Source: Flaccisagitta enflata
Lineage: Eukaryota > Chaetognatha > Sagittoidea > Aphragmophora
Assembly: GCA_965153355.1 (NCBI GenBank)
Contig: OZ231126.1
Location: forward strand, 55,924,001 to 55,988,000
Direction of reading: 5' to 3'
DNA: 64,000 bases
Both the position numbers and the translations under genes were made by a program. Under the pieces are notes generated by a model, which was not told the DNA's origin, searched no databases, and saw nothing but the letters and a program-made list of their open reading frames with translations. Shown one piece after another: positions 54,977 to 64,000 of the stretch (the first letter of the stretch is position 1; the number at the start of each line of letters is the position of its first letter).

Positions 54977-55075
54977 TTTTTAGTCGCGTGAACGCTGTCC
55001 GGTCCTGTCGGTCCGTCGGTCCATCCGTCCGGCCGTCCATTGGACCCTCCGTCGGTCCGTAACATATCTAAATTT
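54977..55075 (+). mobile_element. HBE 5' end, subtype R, third of three in a row
   Basis: TTTTTAGTCGCGTGAACGC, then TCCGGTCCTGTCGGTCCG tract to about 55060; the right arm of the hairpin is damaged and no 3' end is seen. Confidence 0.55.
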
Positions 55076-55099
55076 TGGACTGTTTTGGTAAATAAAGAC

Positions 55100-55235
55100 G
55101 TTGTAAGGAAGGAATGGAAGGAAGAGAGGAAGGAGGGAAGAAAGGGAGGGAGGGAGGAAGGAAGGAAGGAGGTGAGGGAGGAGGGAAAGATTGAAAGAAG
55201 GAAGGAAGTAAGGATGGCAGGAAGGTAGGAAGGAA
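55100..55235. repeat. (GGAA)n-type purine tract
   Basis: GGAAGGAAGGAGG units with GGGAGGGA variants. Confidence 0.9.
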
Positions 55236-55239
55236 CAGG

Positions 55240-56480
55240 CCGCTCAAGCGTCATTATGGTCAACGGATCCCGATACCCCACTGATGTCATTTAGAATTGT
55301 GGTGTTGAGGTAATGGGGCAGCGGCCCCAGAGGGGTCGATGACCTATGATTCCACAGTCCACACGGCAATTTTGTGTTAGGATTGGAATGTTTATTTGGT
55401 GCCTATGAATGTGATTAGGGGTTTGAAATACATTGATTTTGGCCTAGGAGTAGAGGTTGGGGCGAGGTTGGAGGGTAAGATTGAAGCTTGTGAAATGGCA
55501 TATAGGGTGTGTGAGGCCTGATCTGGGGTCCAAACAGTCTGATATAAGGCTAGAGAGAAATGATTGGGGCCTGGAAGACTTAGAACAGGTCGCCCAAGGG
55601 CAATATGTGGTCAGCGATACCCGTTGCCCTGCTTTGAGTGATTTGTGAATTGAAGTGAGGGGAAGCAGGGCAGTGGCCCAGAAGGGGATGAAGTCCTGTA
55701 GAACACAGCGGGACTTTCATTCGTCCTGCCTGAAGAAGTTGATGAGATGCTATAGAAGGCTGACTGAAGGCATTTTAGAGCTTAAGCTGAAGAAGGCTGA
55801 TGTAAGGCCTGAGAATGCCAATTGGAAGCTTGAGAGGGTGGACTTGAGGCTTGAGAGAGCTGGATTAAGGCTTGGAAGGTCAGATGACTGATTTGAAGCC
55901 TAAGAGCAATAAATTGGGGCTGAGATAGCTGATTTGAGGCCTGAGAGGCCTAATTTGAGGCCTGAGAGGCCAGGTTTGAGGCCTGAGAATTTGGATTTGA
56001 GGCCTGAGAAGCCTAATTTGAGGCCTGAGAGGCCAGTTTTGAGGCCTGAGAGGTTGAATTTGGGGCCTGAGAGGCCAGATTTGAGGTCTCAGAGGCCAGA
56101 TTTGAGGCCTGAGAGGTCGGAGGGACGGACGGACGACGGACGGGCCAGACAAAGTCCCCTGTGTTCTACAGGACTTCGTCCCCTTCGGGACCGCTGCCCA
56201 AAAATGCAGGGTTCAAGAGATCTGATTTGGGGTCAAATGGCCTGATTTTGGGTTGAGGAGGTCTGATTTGGGACCTATGGGGTCAAAGAAGCCTGACTTG
56301 GGGTCAAAGAGGCCTGATTTGGGTTCTGAGAGGTCTGATTTGGGTTCTGAGAGGTCTGATTTGGGGTCAGAGAGGCCTGATTTGGGGTCAGCGAGGCCTA
56401 ATTTGAGGCGGGGGGGGGGACAACGAAACACCGGATCGGAAAAATTGCCGTGTGGAATCATAGGTCAACGGTCCCTAAAG
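55240..56480. mobile_element. Family C2 composite: one element nested inside another
   Basis: Outer element: X-like TTATGGTCAACGGATCCCGA (55254-55273), Y end GGGGCAGCGGCCCCAGAGGG (55317-55336), GACCTATGATTCCACA; inverted match near 56436-56475 (TGTGGAATCATAGGTCAACG). Inner element: X (55590-55632), Z end with GTCCTGTAGAACACAG (55656-55730), a 21-bp array TTTGAGGCCTGAGAGGCCAG (about 55790-56125), GGAC tract, inverted Z end (56150-56205). A second array, GATTTGGGGTCAGAGAGGCC (56215-56410), belongs to the outer element. Confidence 0.75.
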
Positions 56481-56817
56481 AAGGAAGGAACCAGGGAGGG
56501 AATTGAGGAAGGAAGGAAGGAAGGTATCAACGATTGTTTTTTACCGGATGATTAGCCAGAATTGAGCAAATGTGTGATGCCATTAAATCTGAACTACCAA
56601 AACAAGATAGCTGGGCATAGTGTAGAATTAGGAAGAATTGCTGAATGAAGAATTGCTGAATGTTTGCTTATCCAAAAAGAAATCACCCTTAAATGCTAAG
56701 AAACTGCCTTCAAACTTAAATCTCAGTCTCTGTCAATTTGAGATAGTGTTGAGATTTTGCGCAAAATCCTTATCCAATGACTTCGGATAGAGATATTTTA
56801 ATTGTCATTTTGGCATA
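56481..56817. other. Unannotated spacer
   Basis: Nothing recognised apart from GGAA units at 56484-56525. Confidence 0.4.
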
Positions 56818-57024
56818 AAAGACAAGGCAGGATACACGGCTACTTCAGTCGCGTGGGCTGTATTGAGGTCACTTGATCATTTGGGCAGGGGCAGTGAGGC
56901 CGAAGTACAAAAAAAAAAAGTAAAGTGTGATGGATGGACCAAAGGATGGACAGATAGACCGACGGACGGATGGACTGACAAAGCGGGGTGTAGACTGTAG
57001 AGTCGCGTAGCACGCGACTAAAAA
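56818..57024 (-). mobile_element. HBE element, subtype R, complete
   Basis: Minus strand: hairpin AGTCGCGTGCTACGCGACT (57001-57019), CTACAGTCTACACCCCGCTT, TCCGTCGG tract, CACACTTTACTTTTTTT, CCTCACTGCCCCTGCCCAAA, TGATCAAGTGACCTCAATAC, CCACGCGACTGAAGTAGCC, GTGTATCCTGCCTTGTC. The interior matches the end of 39728-40469. Confidence 0.83.
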
Positions 57025-57399
57025 TGGATTATACCTTTACCCAATCAACAGATGTACCTGAGAAACCAACAACAATAAGTAAATGGAAAAAGTATATCGT
57101 CCAAGTTGCTCAAATTTTGGCACCAATTTCCAATCATATAAAATAGTCTTCACGGCTGTTACTTCCAAGCCTTTTGGATTACATTATCCATCTTTGGCTA
57201 AAAGTAAACGTTCAGTTATTTTCTTTGTAATGAACCACTGCCCAAATTTTTACTACCAGTTGTTTAGTCTCAGCGTCCAAAGAGATTTACTCAGTTTTGG
57301 CCGATCATCAGGTATTTGATTTTGATGGTACAAAATACAGAGCATTATTGCGCTATTACACAAATTCTTTCCTAGAAATAACTTTGACAACCAGTACAA
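57025..57399. other. Spacer
   Basis: A 78-codon plus frame (57083-57319) has no recognised motif. Confidence 0.35.
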
Positions 57400-57815
57400 G
57401 ATAATTGTGCCCCAACCGGTATAAGATAATTGTGGCCCAACATCAGCAACATCAGTGACTGCTGCCCTGTTTTCTATGTCGCGGACTACTGCTCTTACTA
57501 GGTAATACTGCACCAAAATCATGCCGACAATCAAGACATCAATGAAACTTCAATGCCGACATGATGACGCATCAAGAGGCTTGTATTTGCCCGCTTTTTC
57601 TTCATCATCTTCTTCTTTTTCCTTTTCTTGATATTGTTTTCATAATATTGTTTTCTTATTATCCAGTATTTTTGTCCTGAGAATGTTTGTGTCCCAACAT
57701 CAATGACTGCAGCCGCGATTCTGTCTAATACGCCACTGACTATTGCACCCATATCATGCCGACTATCAGGACAACCATGAAACTTCATTGCCGACATAAT
57801 GATGACTGACAGCCG
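57400..57815 (-). repeat. Two diverged copies of a ~150-bp segment
   Basis: 57440-57565 and 57690-57810 share (minus strand) GGCATGATNTNGGTGCA, CAGTCACTGATGTTG/CAGTCATTGATGTTGGG and GACAT/ATGAAGTTTCAT parts in the same order. A short frame in one copy (VGTQTFSGQKYW) resembles VGPQLSYTGW in the other; no known domain. Confidence 0.5.
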
Positions 57816-58063
57816 TGGGATCACGGGGTCAGCGACCGAGTCGGTATACGGCTCATACAGATCCCTCCCTCTTGCTTCACTGCATCGAAGATGGACCAAA
57901 AAAAAAAGATGACGTGAAAGAAAAAATGTTAAATTGAATAATCGAATAATCGAAACTGCGATCTCCGATCTCATCCATCCCATCATCATCAACTCATCTA
58001 CACAACCAAATCGCTATTTTGCTTCAGAATGTCGTCACAAGTCACCTGTTGGTGATACATGTT
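57816..58063. other. Spacer
   Basis: Nothing recognised. Confidence 0.35.
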
Positions 58064-58567
58064 TACACTTATTTTTTTTTATAAGAACCAAGTTTATAAG
58101 AACGTTAGGCTTCAAATCGTCAAAAATTTAAAGAACATGCTAAGAACATTGGAAGGCTTCATTTCTTTAAAGAATTAAGAACATAAGGCTTAAAATCTTA
58201 GGAATCTAAGAACATTTTTTTTCTGGGCTTTTTTTAATCAATTGATCTTTGTAAATGGACAGACTCAATATCTTTTCTGTTCAGCAAATCATGTCTCACT
58301 TTATATAGCATATATTTTTCTACTTTCATTGATCTTAATTCATTTAAGATGTTTAAATCTGCTACTTTATTGTTTTTTTGACATTTTCCTTCATTTTCTC
58401 TTTAATGACCAACTTAAAACTAATTAAGAACGTTCCTAATTGAAGGCCATAAAGTGTGTTTGAATTAAGAACAATTTAAGAATGTTCAAGCCTTGAAACT
58501 GCTCAAAATTTAAGAACATTGAAGGCTTGCTCAAAAAATGACGTTCTTATAAAATAAAAAAAGTGTA
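58064..58567. mobile_element. TA-flanked MITE (TTATAAGAAC family), copy 1
   Basis: TACACTTATTTTTTTTTATA and inverse end TATAAAATAAAAAAAGTGTA; GTTCTTAAATTTT-type motifs scattered inside. Copy 2 is at 60586-61009. Confidence 0.78.
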
Positions 58568-58571
58568 CATG

Positions 58572-58887
58572 CACAGTCAGTGGACAAAACATAATAGGTA
58601 TATATATCCTACTATTGATTTTGATCCAATATGTTGATAATAAACAAAATATTATATGCAACAGCTAAGGGCTGAAATTACACCCGGCTGTAATGTTACA
58701 GAATAGTAGCAATACAGCCGGCTGTTATTCTAAAAACCAGTTTTTGCATACAACATTTTGTTTTTTTACAGCTAACTGTAATTTAATCAACTGATTATTA
58801 CGTATAAAATTTTGTTTATAAGCAGTATGTTGGATCAAAGCCAATAATATCATTTATATACCTATAGTGTTTTGTCCATTGACTGTG
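58572..58887. mobile_element. MITE with ~85-bp inverted ends
   Basis: CACAGTCAGTGGACAAAACA and inverse GTTTTGTCCATTGACTGTG ends; inverted similarity continues through ATAGGTATATA, TTGATCCAACAT and AAACAAAAT-type blocks. Short GGCTGT palindromes in the centre. It lies 4 bp from the previous MITE. Probably Tc1/mariner-type. Confidence 0.75.
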
Positions 58888-59005
58888 TAGCTGTAGTTGA
58901 CATGAAAGCTGGTTATTCAAGTCATGGTGCGAAAGTCGTGGAGACAACAAAATTGGACGGGACATTTTGTTTAAAAGAAAAAAATGCGTTTTCTAATAAT
59001 ATTTG

Positions 59006-59130
59006 TTTTTAGGTGCGGCAAAGCACCTCTATAACTGGCTGTGTCCGTCGGTCGGTCGGCCGGTTGGTCGGGTTACGCATTTGTTCGACGATCCACATGT
59101 CGCACCTTATTGGCCTACTGGCCTTGTTTT
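59006..59130 (+). mobile_element. HBE element, subtype K, complete (~125 bp)
   Basis: T5, hairpin AGGTGCGGCAAAGCACCT (59011-59028), CTATAACTGGCTGTGTCCG, TCGGTCGG tract, GTTACGCATTTGTTCGACG, ATCCACATGTCGCACCTTAT, TGGCCTACTGGCCTTGTTTT. Nearly the same as 5173-5303; the smallest intact form, and a useful minimal reference. Confidence 0.87.
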
Positions 59131-59133
59131 TTG

Positions 59134-59639
59134 TACAGTAGATGTCGTCTAGACTTGGAAATACAGGGGCCCTCATATCCTAACTACCATTTGCGCTAAT
59201 GAAATGAAACTGTGTCTGTATAATGCTTATGTCCTATAGGGTTGACGATGGGGTATGGCAGCTCTGTGGATAGAAAATTCTTTTGAATATACTAAAACAA
59301 ATCTGTTTTGCTCAAACAGCTGCCAGAATTGGTCTAGTGGTTAACTCACTTGACTTCAAATCCTTCTTGATCAATCAATTTCTTTAAAAGTTCCGGGTTC
59401 GAATCCCAGGCTGGTTTTGCAATTAAAGCAAATAGATGAAGCTGAAATTCTGCCATAAAAGTGATTGATCTTAATATTTTATACTAAAAGTTTTTTTAAG
59501 GTAAGCCGTAGGGGATACCATACTACTCGTCAACCCCTTAGGGTCTATACATTACTAGCAAAATATGAATCCCCTCACTGTACTGATGCTGAGGTTATGA
59601 GCTCCCTCGTATTTCCAAGTCTAGATGACATCTACTGTA
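59134..59639. mobile_element. TA-flanked MITE, 506 bp, containing a tRNA-like segment
   Basis: Inverted ends TACAGTAGATGTCGTCTAGA and TCTAGATGACATCTACTGTA, then ACTTGGAAATA/TATTTCCAAGT. The end ACTGTA with GTCTAGA resembles that of 13326-13640 and 22224-22547. Coding frame absent; the tRNA-like part is described separately. Confidence 0.85.
59321..59416 (+). promoter_or_regulatory. tRNA-like segment with pol III A and B boxes
   Basis: TGGTCTAGTGG (59330-59340) matches an A box and GGTTCGAATCC (59396-59406) matches the B box consensus exactly, about 56 bp apart. GCCAG (59321-59325) can pair with CTGGT (59411-59415) as an acceptor-like stem, and CCGGG/CCCAG forms a T-arm-like stem around TTCGAAT. 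The middle is too long and AT-rich for a normal tRNA, and no clear anticodon arm forms. It is a tRNA pseudogene, SINE head or intron-bearing tRNA relative. Confidence 0.6.
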
Positions 59640-59911
59640 GCATGCACGCGACTCTACACCTTGTTCTGTTGGTCGGTCAATCCGTTGGTCCGTAATGTAA
59701 TATTTTTAAATTTCTCACATTTTTTAACATTTCTTACATTTTTTAACACTTTTAAACATTTTTTGACATTTTTTAAACATTTTTTGACATTTTTTAAACA
59801 TTTCTTAACATTTTTAACATTTTCTGATATTTTCAAATGGCATTTTTAACCTTTCTAACATTTTGATTGTCATTTCTAGAAGCACGCGACTGTTGCCCTT
59901 TTGGGCTTGTT
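59640..59911 (+). mobile_element. HBE element, subtype R, 5' hairpin truncated, with (ACATTTTTTA)n array
   Basis: Starts mid-hairpin at GCATGCACGCGACTCTACACC directly next to the MITE's TA, then GTTGGTCGGTCAATCCG, an array of about 15 ACATTTTTTA-like 10-11-mers, then AAGCACGCGACTGTTG, second hairpin GCCCTTTTGGGC and TTGTT. Confidence 0.75.
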
Positions 59912-60540
59912 CATATAGAACTTATTGTCATAATGATGCAAAATATAGATTTTTAAAATATGATTATATGATTCTACTTACTTTGGGTGAAAATCTAAGA
60001 TAGGCTATTTTAGATAGCCTACAGATTGATAAATTTCTAATAACCTCTTGAAAAAATTCTTTCAATTCCTTGAATGTTTCAGGTTTTTATCAATGCATCA
60101 AATGTATTCGCTGTCAAATTTTGCCTTTGCTCACTCCGTAAATTAAATCCATACTTGGAATATCATGTGTTGACATCTTATTCTTCGATATTAACTTGTA
60201 TTTGCTTTTTGATATTCGTTCAGTCTAGAGGAATCGCGCTTGGATGACATTTCTATCTCCGAGCGGAAAAAAGATATCAGCAAAAATGTGAGCCAAGCGA
60301 AAAGAATATAACTCACGGTCAATACAACAACAACAAAAAAAACAACAAAAAGACAATTGTTGCACATGAAAAAAAACTCCTCTCTAACCAAAAAAAAAAA
60401 AAAAGATTGAAGAAAAAAATAGGTTGTCGATGAAAAGTTTTTAATCAAGACCAATGTCGTGAATATGTCAGTGCAACTTCAATTGAGAGCAACATCAATC
60501 AACCTGAAATAACACGACTGAATTATTCATTCGCCTGCTG
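59912..60540. other. Unannotated AT-rich spacer
   Basis: Nothing recognised. Confidence 0.4.
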
Positions 60541-61165
60541 CTGTAATAAAGACAAATAACTTGTGGCCGCACTGAAGACAAATAATACACTCTTTTTTTT
60601 TATAAGAACATCATTTTTTTTCCAAAGGCTTCATGTTCTTATTTTCAAGGCTAAATGAAGTTAATGTTCTTAGAGCGTTCTTAATTATAAATACTATATA
60701 AACTATAGGAAACTTTATAATATACTATTACTCAATTACAGTAGATATATTTTAATTAAATACTGTTAAAACAAATGCCACTCATTAAAGTCTGAAAATA
60801 TTTTAATGCTATTTATTTAAAAAATTTTAAAAAATTATCTTAATTATAGTAAAACTAAGTGTTTTCTAAATACTTTTTCAATATCATTGTAAGCGAATTT
60901 TTTTTCTCAAGATTTGAAGCCTTCGTATGTTCTTAAAATGTTCTTAATTTTGAGGCCATTCAAAGCCTTGATGTTCTTATAAACTAGGTTCTTATAAAAA
61001 AAAAGTGTATGCGGTTGCATTGTAGACAAGTTACTCGAGGCAGCATTGTAGAAAAGTGATTTGCGGCGGCACTGATAACAAGTAACAAGTAGTTGCGTTG
61101 AAGACGAGTAATTTGCGGTTGCATTGAAGACGTAGTATTTTGGGGCTGCACTGAGGAGATCAACG
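60541..61165. repeat. ~35-bp minisatellite split by a MITE
   Basis: Units like TGCGGTTGCATTGAAGACAA + GTAAT occur about twice left of the MITE (60550-60585) and about five times to the right (61010-61165). Confidence 0.65.
60586..61009. mobile_element. TA-flanked MITE (TTATAAGAAC family), copy 2
   Basis: TACACTCTTTTTTTTTATAA and inverse TTATAAAAAAAAAGTGTA ends with GAAC/GTTC next, and AAGGCTTCATGTTCTTA / AAGCCTTGATGTTCTTA inside. Same family as 58064-58567. Confidence 0.8.
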
Positions 61166-61649
61166 ATAGGATCGCTGTTTCACTGACGAGATTGCCGAGA
61201 AGTTCGGGGAGTGACTTAAGACAACAAAACAACTGATGACTTCGGCATTGAAATCCAGACCGGCGCCGAGGGACTCAGGGAAGACGGCACCGAGTCTTTC
61301 AGGGAAGACGGCGCCTTCCTTCTCTCCACCGCCTTCGATGATGACGCCTTCTTTCGCGGCGTCTCAATCTATCATCAACGGAAGCAAAACTGTCATTTCG
61401 CCGGACAATTCGGTGAGGACAGCGACGACGACGACGACGACGACGACTACGACGATAAATACGACGACCTCGAAACCATTGTTACCTGAGAAGGGCACGA
61501 TAACGGCGCCGACGAATTTCCCCGCGGCTTTCTGGGCCTCATCTTCATTAACTCTCATTAGAAGAACCAAAATTTGAAACAGATTCGTCCCCTTCTCATT
61601 AGTCTTCTTCCTTATTTCCGCCAGCGCAGTGCAGAACGAGTCTGAGAAT
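61166..61649. other. Spacer with open frames on both strands
   Basis: 61236-61577 is open on plus (Ser/Thr/Pro-rich with a poly-Thr run) and on minus (hydrophobic Val-rich). An 18-bp GGCACCGAG/GGCGCC repeat lies at 61262-61312. No domain on either strand, so neither is called a gene. Confidence 0.4.
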
Positions 61650-61795
<146 letters not shown>

Positions 61796-61983
61796 ACAGA
61801 CAGGCAAGCATAGATCTACAGACATACAAACCTATGGACAAAGAGTCTAACTGAGGGCGCGACGCGGTGCTCCGAGGGTACAAAGTCTCAGTGCTCCTAA
61901 AAATCGTATTTTCTCAGTGCTCCGAATTTGGAGCGCTGAGAAACAGTAATCTCTTTTTTTTCCTTAGTTCTTTCTGTTATATG

Positions 61984-61986
<3 letters not shown>

Positions 61987-62017
<31 letters not shown>
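61987..62017. repeat. (CT)n microsatellite
   Basis: About 15 units. Confidence 0.95.
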
Positions 62018-62018
<1 letters not shown>

Positions 62019-62059
62019 AAGGAGCCAACAATCTCAGCTTCATACCTTTACTTTCTTGC

Positions 62060-62490
62060 TTTATGGACAGCGGCCCCGAAGGGGTCAATGACTTACACAT
62101 GGGGAAAATTTTTTACTCTCCTCCTCCTTCTCCTTCTCCTTCTCCTCCTTCTGTGTACCCCCCAGCCTCGAGGCCCACAACCCAGCCTAGAGGTCCAATT
62201 TCTATCCTCCAGGCTAAAATCCCAGCCTCAAAGCTCAAGTCCTTGCCTCACGGCCCAAATCCTAGTCTATAGCTAAAATCTCTGCCCTGAGGCCTAAGTC
62301 CCAGCCCAAAGGCCTAAATATCAGCCCATAGACCCAAATCCCAACCACTAGAAGGAGAAAGAGAAAATTCTTCAAGTGTGAAAGCATAAGTCATCGGCCC
62401 CTTCATGGCCGCTGCCCTGCTCCCTCCTTAAACTTCAATCTCAACCTACTTACGCAAGGCATGGGTATTGCTGACCATCTAACGCTTTTT
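62060..62490. mobile_element. Family C2 element (Y subtype)
   Basis: GGACAGCGGCCCCGAAGGGG and TCAATGACTTA (62066-62096), pyrimidine tract, array of about 9 units of GCCTAAATCCCAGCCTAGAG type (62160-62335), inverted AAGTCATCGGCCCCTTCATG and GCCGCTGCCC (62389-62420), then inverted module X GGCATGGGTATTGCTGACCA (62459-62478). Confidence 0.75.
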
Positions 62491-62781
62491 CAACTCTTGA
62501 ATTAGCAGTCATCCAGAAGCATGTGACTGAATGATTAATTGGGTGTATCCTCTGAAAGCGAAAATGCCAAAAGACGAAAAAACTATTTTTTTATTATCTA
62601 AATCATAGTTGGAGAACAAAGTTATAAAGAAAAAAAATATAAAATATGGCGAGGTGTAGAGAAGCATAGGATGCGACTTATGAACACTACCAACTTCATG
62701 TTCAAAGCTCATGTCATAAATTATGGTCCAAAATTTTCAAAGCATCAAAACTAAACTAGTCATTTGTACATCATTTTAAGA
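62491..62781. other. Spacer
   Basis: Nothing recognised. Confidence 0.4.
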
Positions 62782-62903
<122 letters not shown>

Positions 62904-62905
62904 GA

Positions 62906-63868
62906 AAAACAAGGCCAACACCTATAAGTCGCGTGCGAGACTCACTTGATTACATAATCGCCTAATTATTTGAGTATGTTATTTCCTGTAATGAAGATAA
63001 TGACTATAATTTCCTATTGACCTATAAATGCCTATAATGACCTATAATTACCTAACTTTACCCAAATTAAATAATGACCTATAAGTACTTATACAGACTA
63101 ATGATTACCTATACTTACATATGGACCAATAATTACCTATAATGATGTAAGATTACCCATAATTACCCATAATTACCTTTAATAACATAATGACCTATAA
63201 TTTCCTATAATGACCTATGATTACCTATAATTACCTATAATTACCTATAATTACCCATGATTAAATAATGACCTATACGTACCTATAAAGACCTATAATT
63301 ACCTATAATCACATATGAACCAATAATTACCTATTATGACCTATGATTACTCATAATTACCCATAATTACCTATAATAACAAAATGACCTATGATTACCT
63401 ATAATTATCTATAATTGCATAATGACCTATAATTACCAATAATTACCTATGATTAGCTATAATTACCTATAATTGCATAATGACCTATAATTACCTATAA
63501 TTACCTATGACTAGCTATAATTACCTATGATTAAATAATGACCTATAATTACCTATAATTGTCTATTGACGTATAACTACCTATAATGACCTTTAATTAC
63601 CTTTAATGACCTTTGATTACCTGAATTTACCCATAATTCCATAATAACCTACAATTACCTATAAATACCTATAATTACCTATGATGACCTATAGTTACCT
63701 AAAATTACATAATGACCTATAATTACCTATAATGATCTATAATTACCTTTAATCACCTATAATTATCTATAATTACATAATGACCTATTATTACCAATAA
63801 TGACCAATAATTACTTAATGACCTATTATGACCTATAATGACCTATAAGTACATAATGACCTATAATT
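62906..63868 (-). mobile_element. HBE element, subtype R, 3' part with ~85 10-bp units; 5' end not in place
   Basis: Minus strand 3' end CTCGCACGCGACTTATAGG with GGCCTTGTTTT. The next ~80 bp (AATAATTAGGCGATTATGTA and ATTACAGGAAATAAC) match the 3' region of 579-2613, then TATAGGTAAT/TATAGGTCAT 10-mers fill to 63868. The array ends at TACAGTACGAG, possibly a further TA-flanked insertion that continues outside the window. No 5' hairpin is visible before the window end. Confidence 0.8.
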
Positions 63869-64000
63869 ACAGTACGAGTATCGAAGAACTGTAAAACTCT
63901 GGGGAAGCCATATTTGCCAAACGGCTAGGATTCATAATCAAATTTTTTACCAAATAATGCACCTTTATGTCTACTATGTTGTTTAAGGTTTTGGAGCCAT
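63869..64000. other. Sequence after the array; possible start of a TA-flanked element
   Basis: Begins TACAGTACGAGTATCG in place of the expected next 10-mer. The second end, if any, lies outside the window. Confidence 0.3.

Noticed and set aside
57531-57992. 153-residue minus frame
   Set aside because: Composition is uneven, with a Lys run and poly-Met start; it spans a diverged duplication and no domain is visible.
61236-61577. 113-residue Ser/Thr/Pro-rich frame and its minus-strand counterpart
   Set aside because: Both strands are open across GC-rich repetitive sequence and neither shows a domain or a convincing gene structure.

Overview
The window looks like nuclear DNA of a multicellular animal, most likely an invertebrate. 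The support is a fragment of a C2H2 zinc-finger gene with an apparent splice acceptor, two 5'-truncated non-LTR reverse-transcriptase tails, many short TA-flanked and hAT-like non-autonomous transposons, and a very high load of simple repeats. There is no operon-like gene packing. A short degenerate TTAGG-like stretch near 30.9 kb would fit an arthropod but is too weak to assign one. A 10-base N run at 32235-32244 marks an assembly gap inside simple sequence.

The only host-type gene I can support is on the minus strand at about 10727-12471: zinc fingers at both ends of a long Ser/Thr/acid-rich linker, with an in-frame stop and a frame change in the present sequence. Everything else recognisable is repeat or mobile DNA. 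The window starts in a GAAA repeat. A tandem duplication at 383-4786 follows, one unit of which carries a 2-kb insertion that the other lacks. Next come an hAT-like element (4806-6338), long GA, CA and CAA arrays (6.6-9.4 kb), the zinc-finger locus, a foldback transposon (12.6-13.2 kb), and then a mosaic of simple repeats and small elements to the end.

The main observation is a dispersed superfamily, here called HBE (hairpin-bounded element), with about 34 full, partial or degenerate copies. In its own 5'->3' sense an HBE has: a T run; a 5' hairpin; usually CTATAAGAGG-like sequence; a (TCCG/TCGG)n tract; a variable interior, often an array of about 10-bp units; an inverted copy of the left hairpin arm (usually with part of the loop); a short second hairpin; and a terminal CCTTGTTT. 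The hairpin sequence differs between subtypes: R = AGTCGCG, M = AGATGCG, H = AAGTGCG, K = AGGTGCG, W = AGTTGCG. In most copies that keep both ends, the distal inverted copy changes with it. The empty/filled pair at 583-2613 versus 3994-4001 shows that one such unit, array included, is an insertion into a T run.

Two further structured families share the plan. Family C3 (6531-7348, 19845-20710, 45071-45829) has GGAAAAAAGTCG inverted ends, one of them folded as a hairpin. Family C2 (near 14.4, 34.6, 35.2, 41.3, 55.3-56.5 and 62.1 kb) has GC-rich hairpin modules around arrays of 20-21-bp units. No transposase, Rep or reverse transcriptase that could drive HBE, C2 or C3 is visible here, so these are non-autonomous in this window and their mechanism is unknown.
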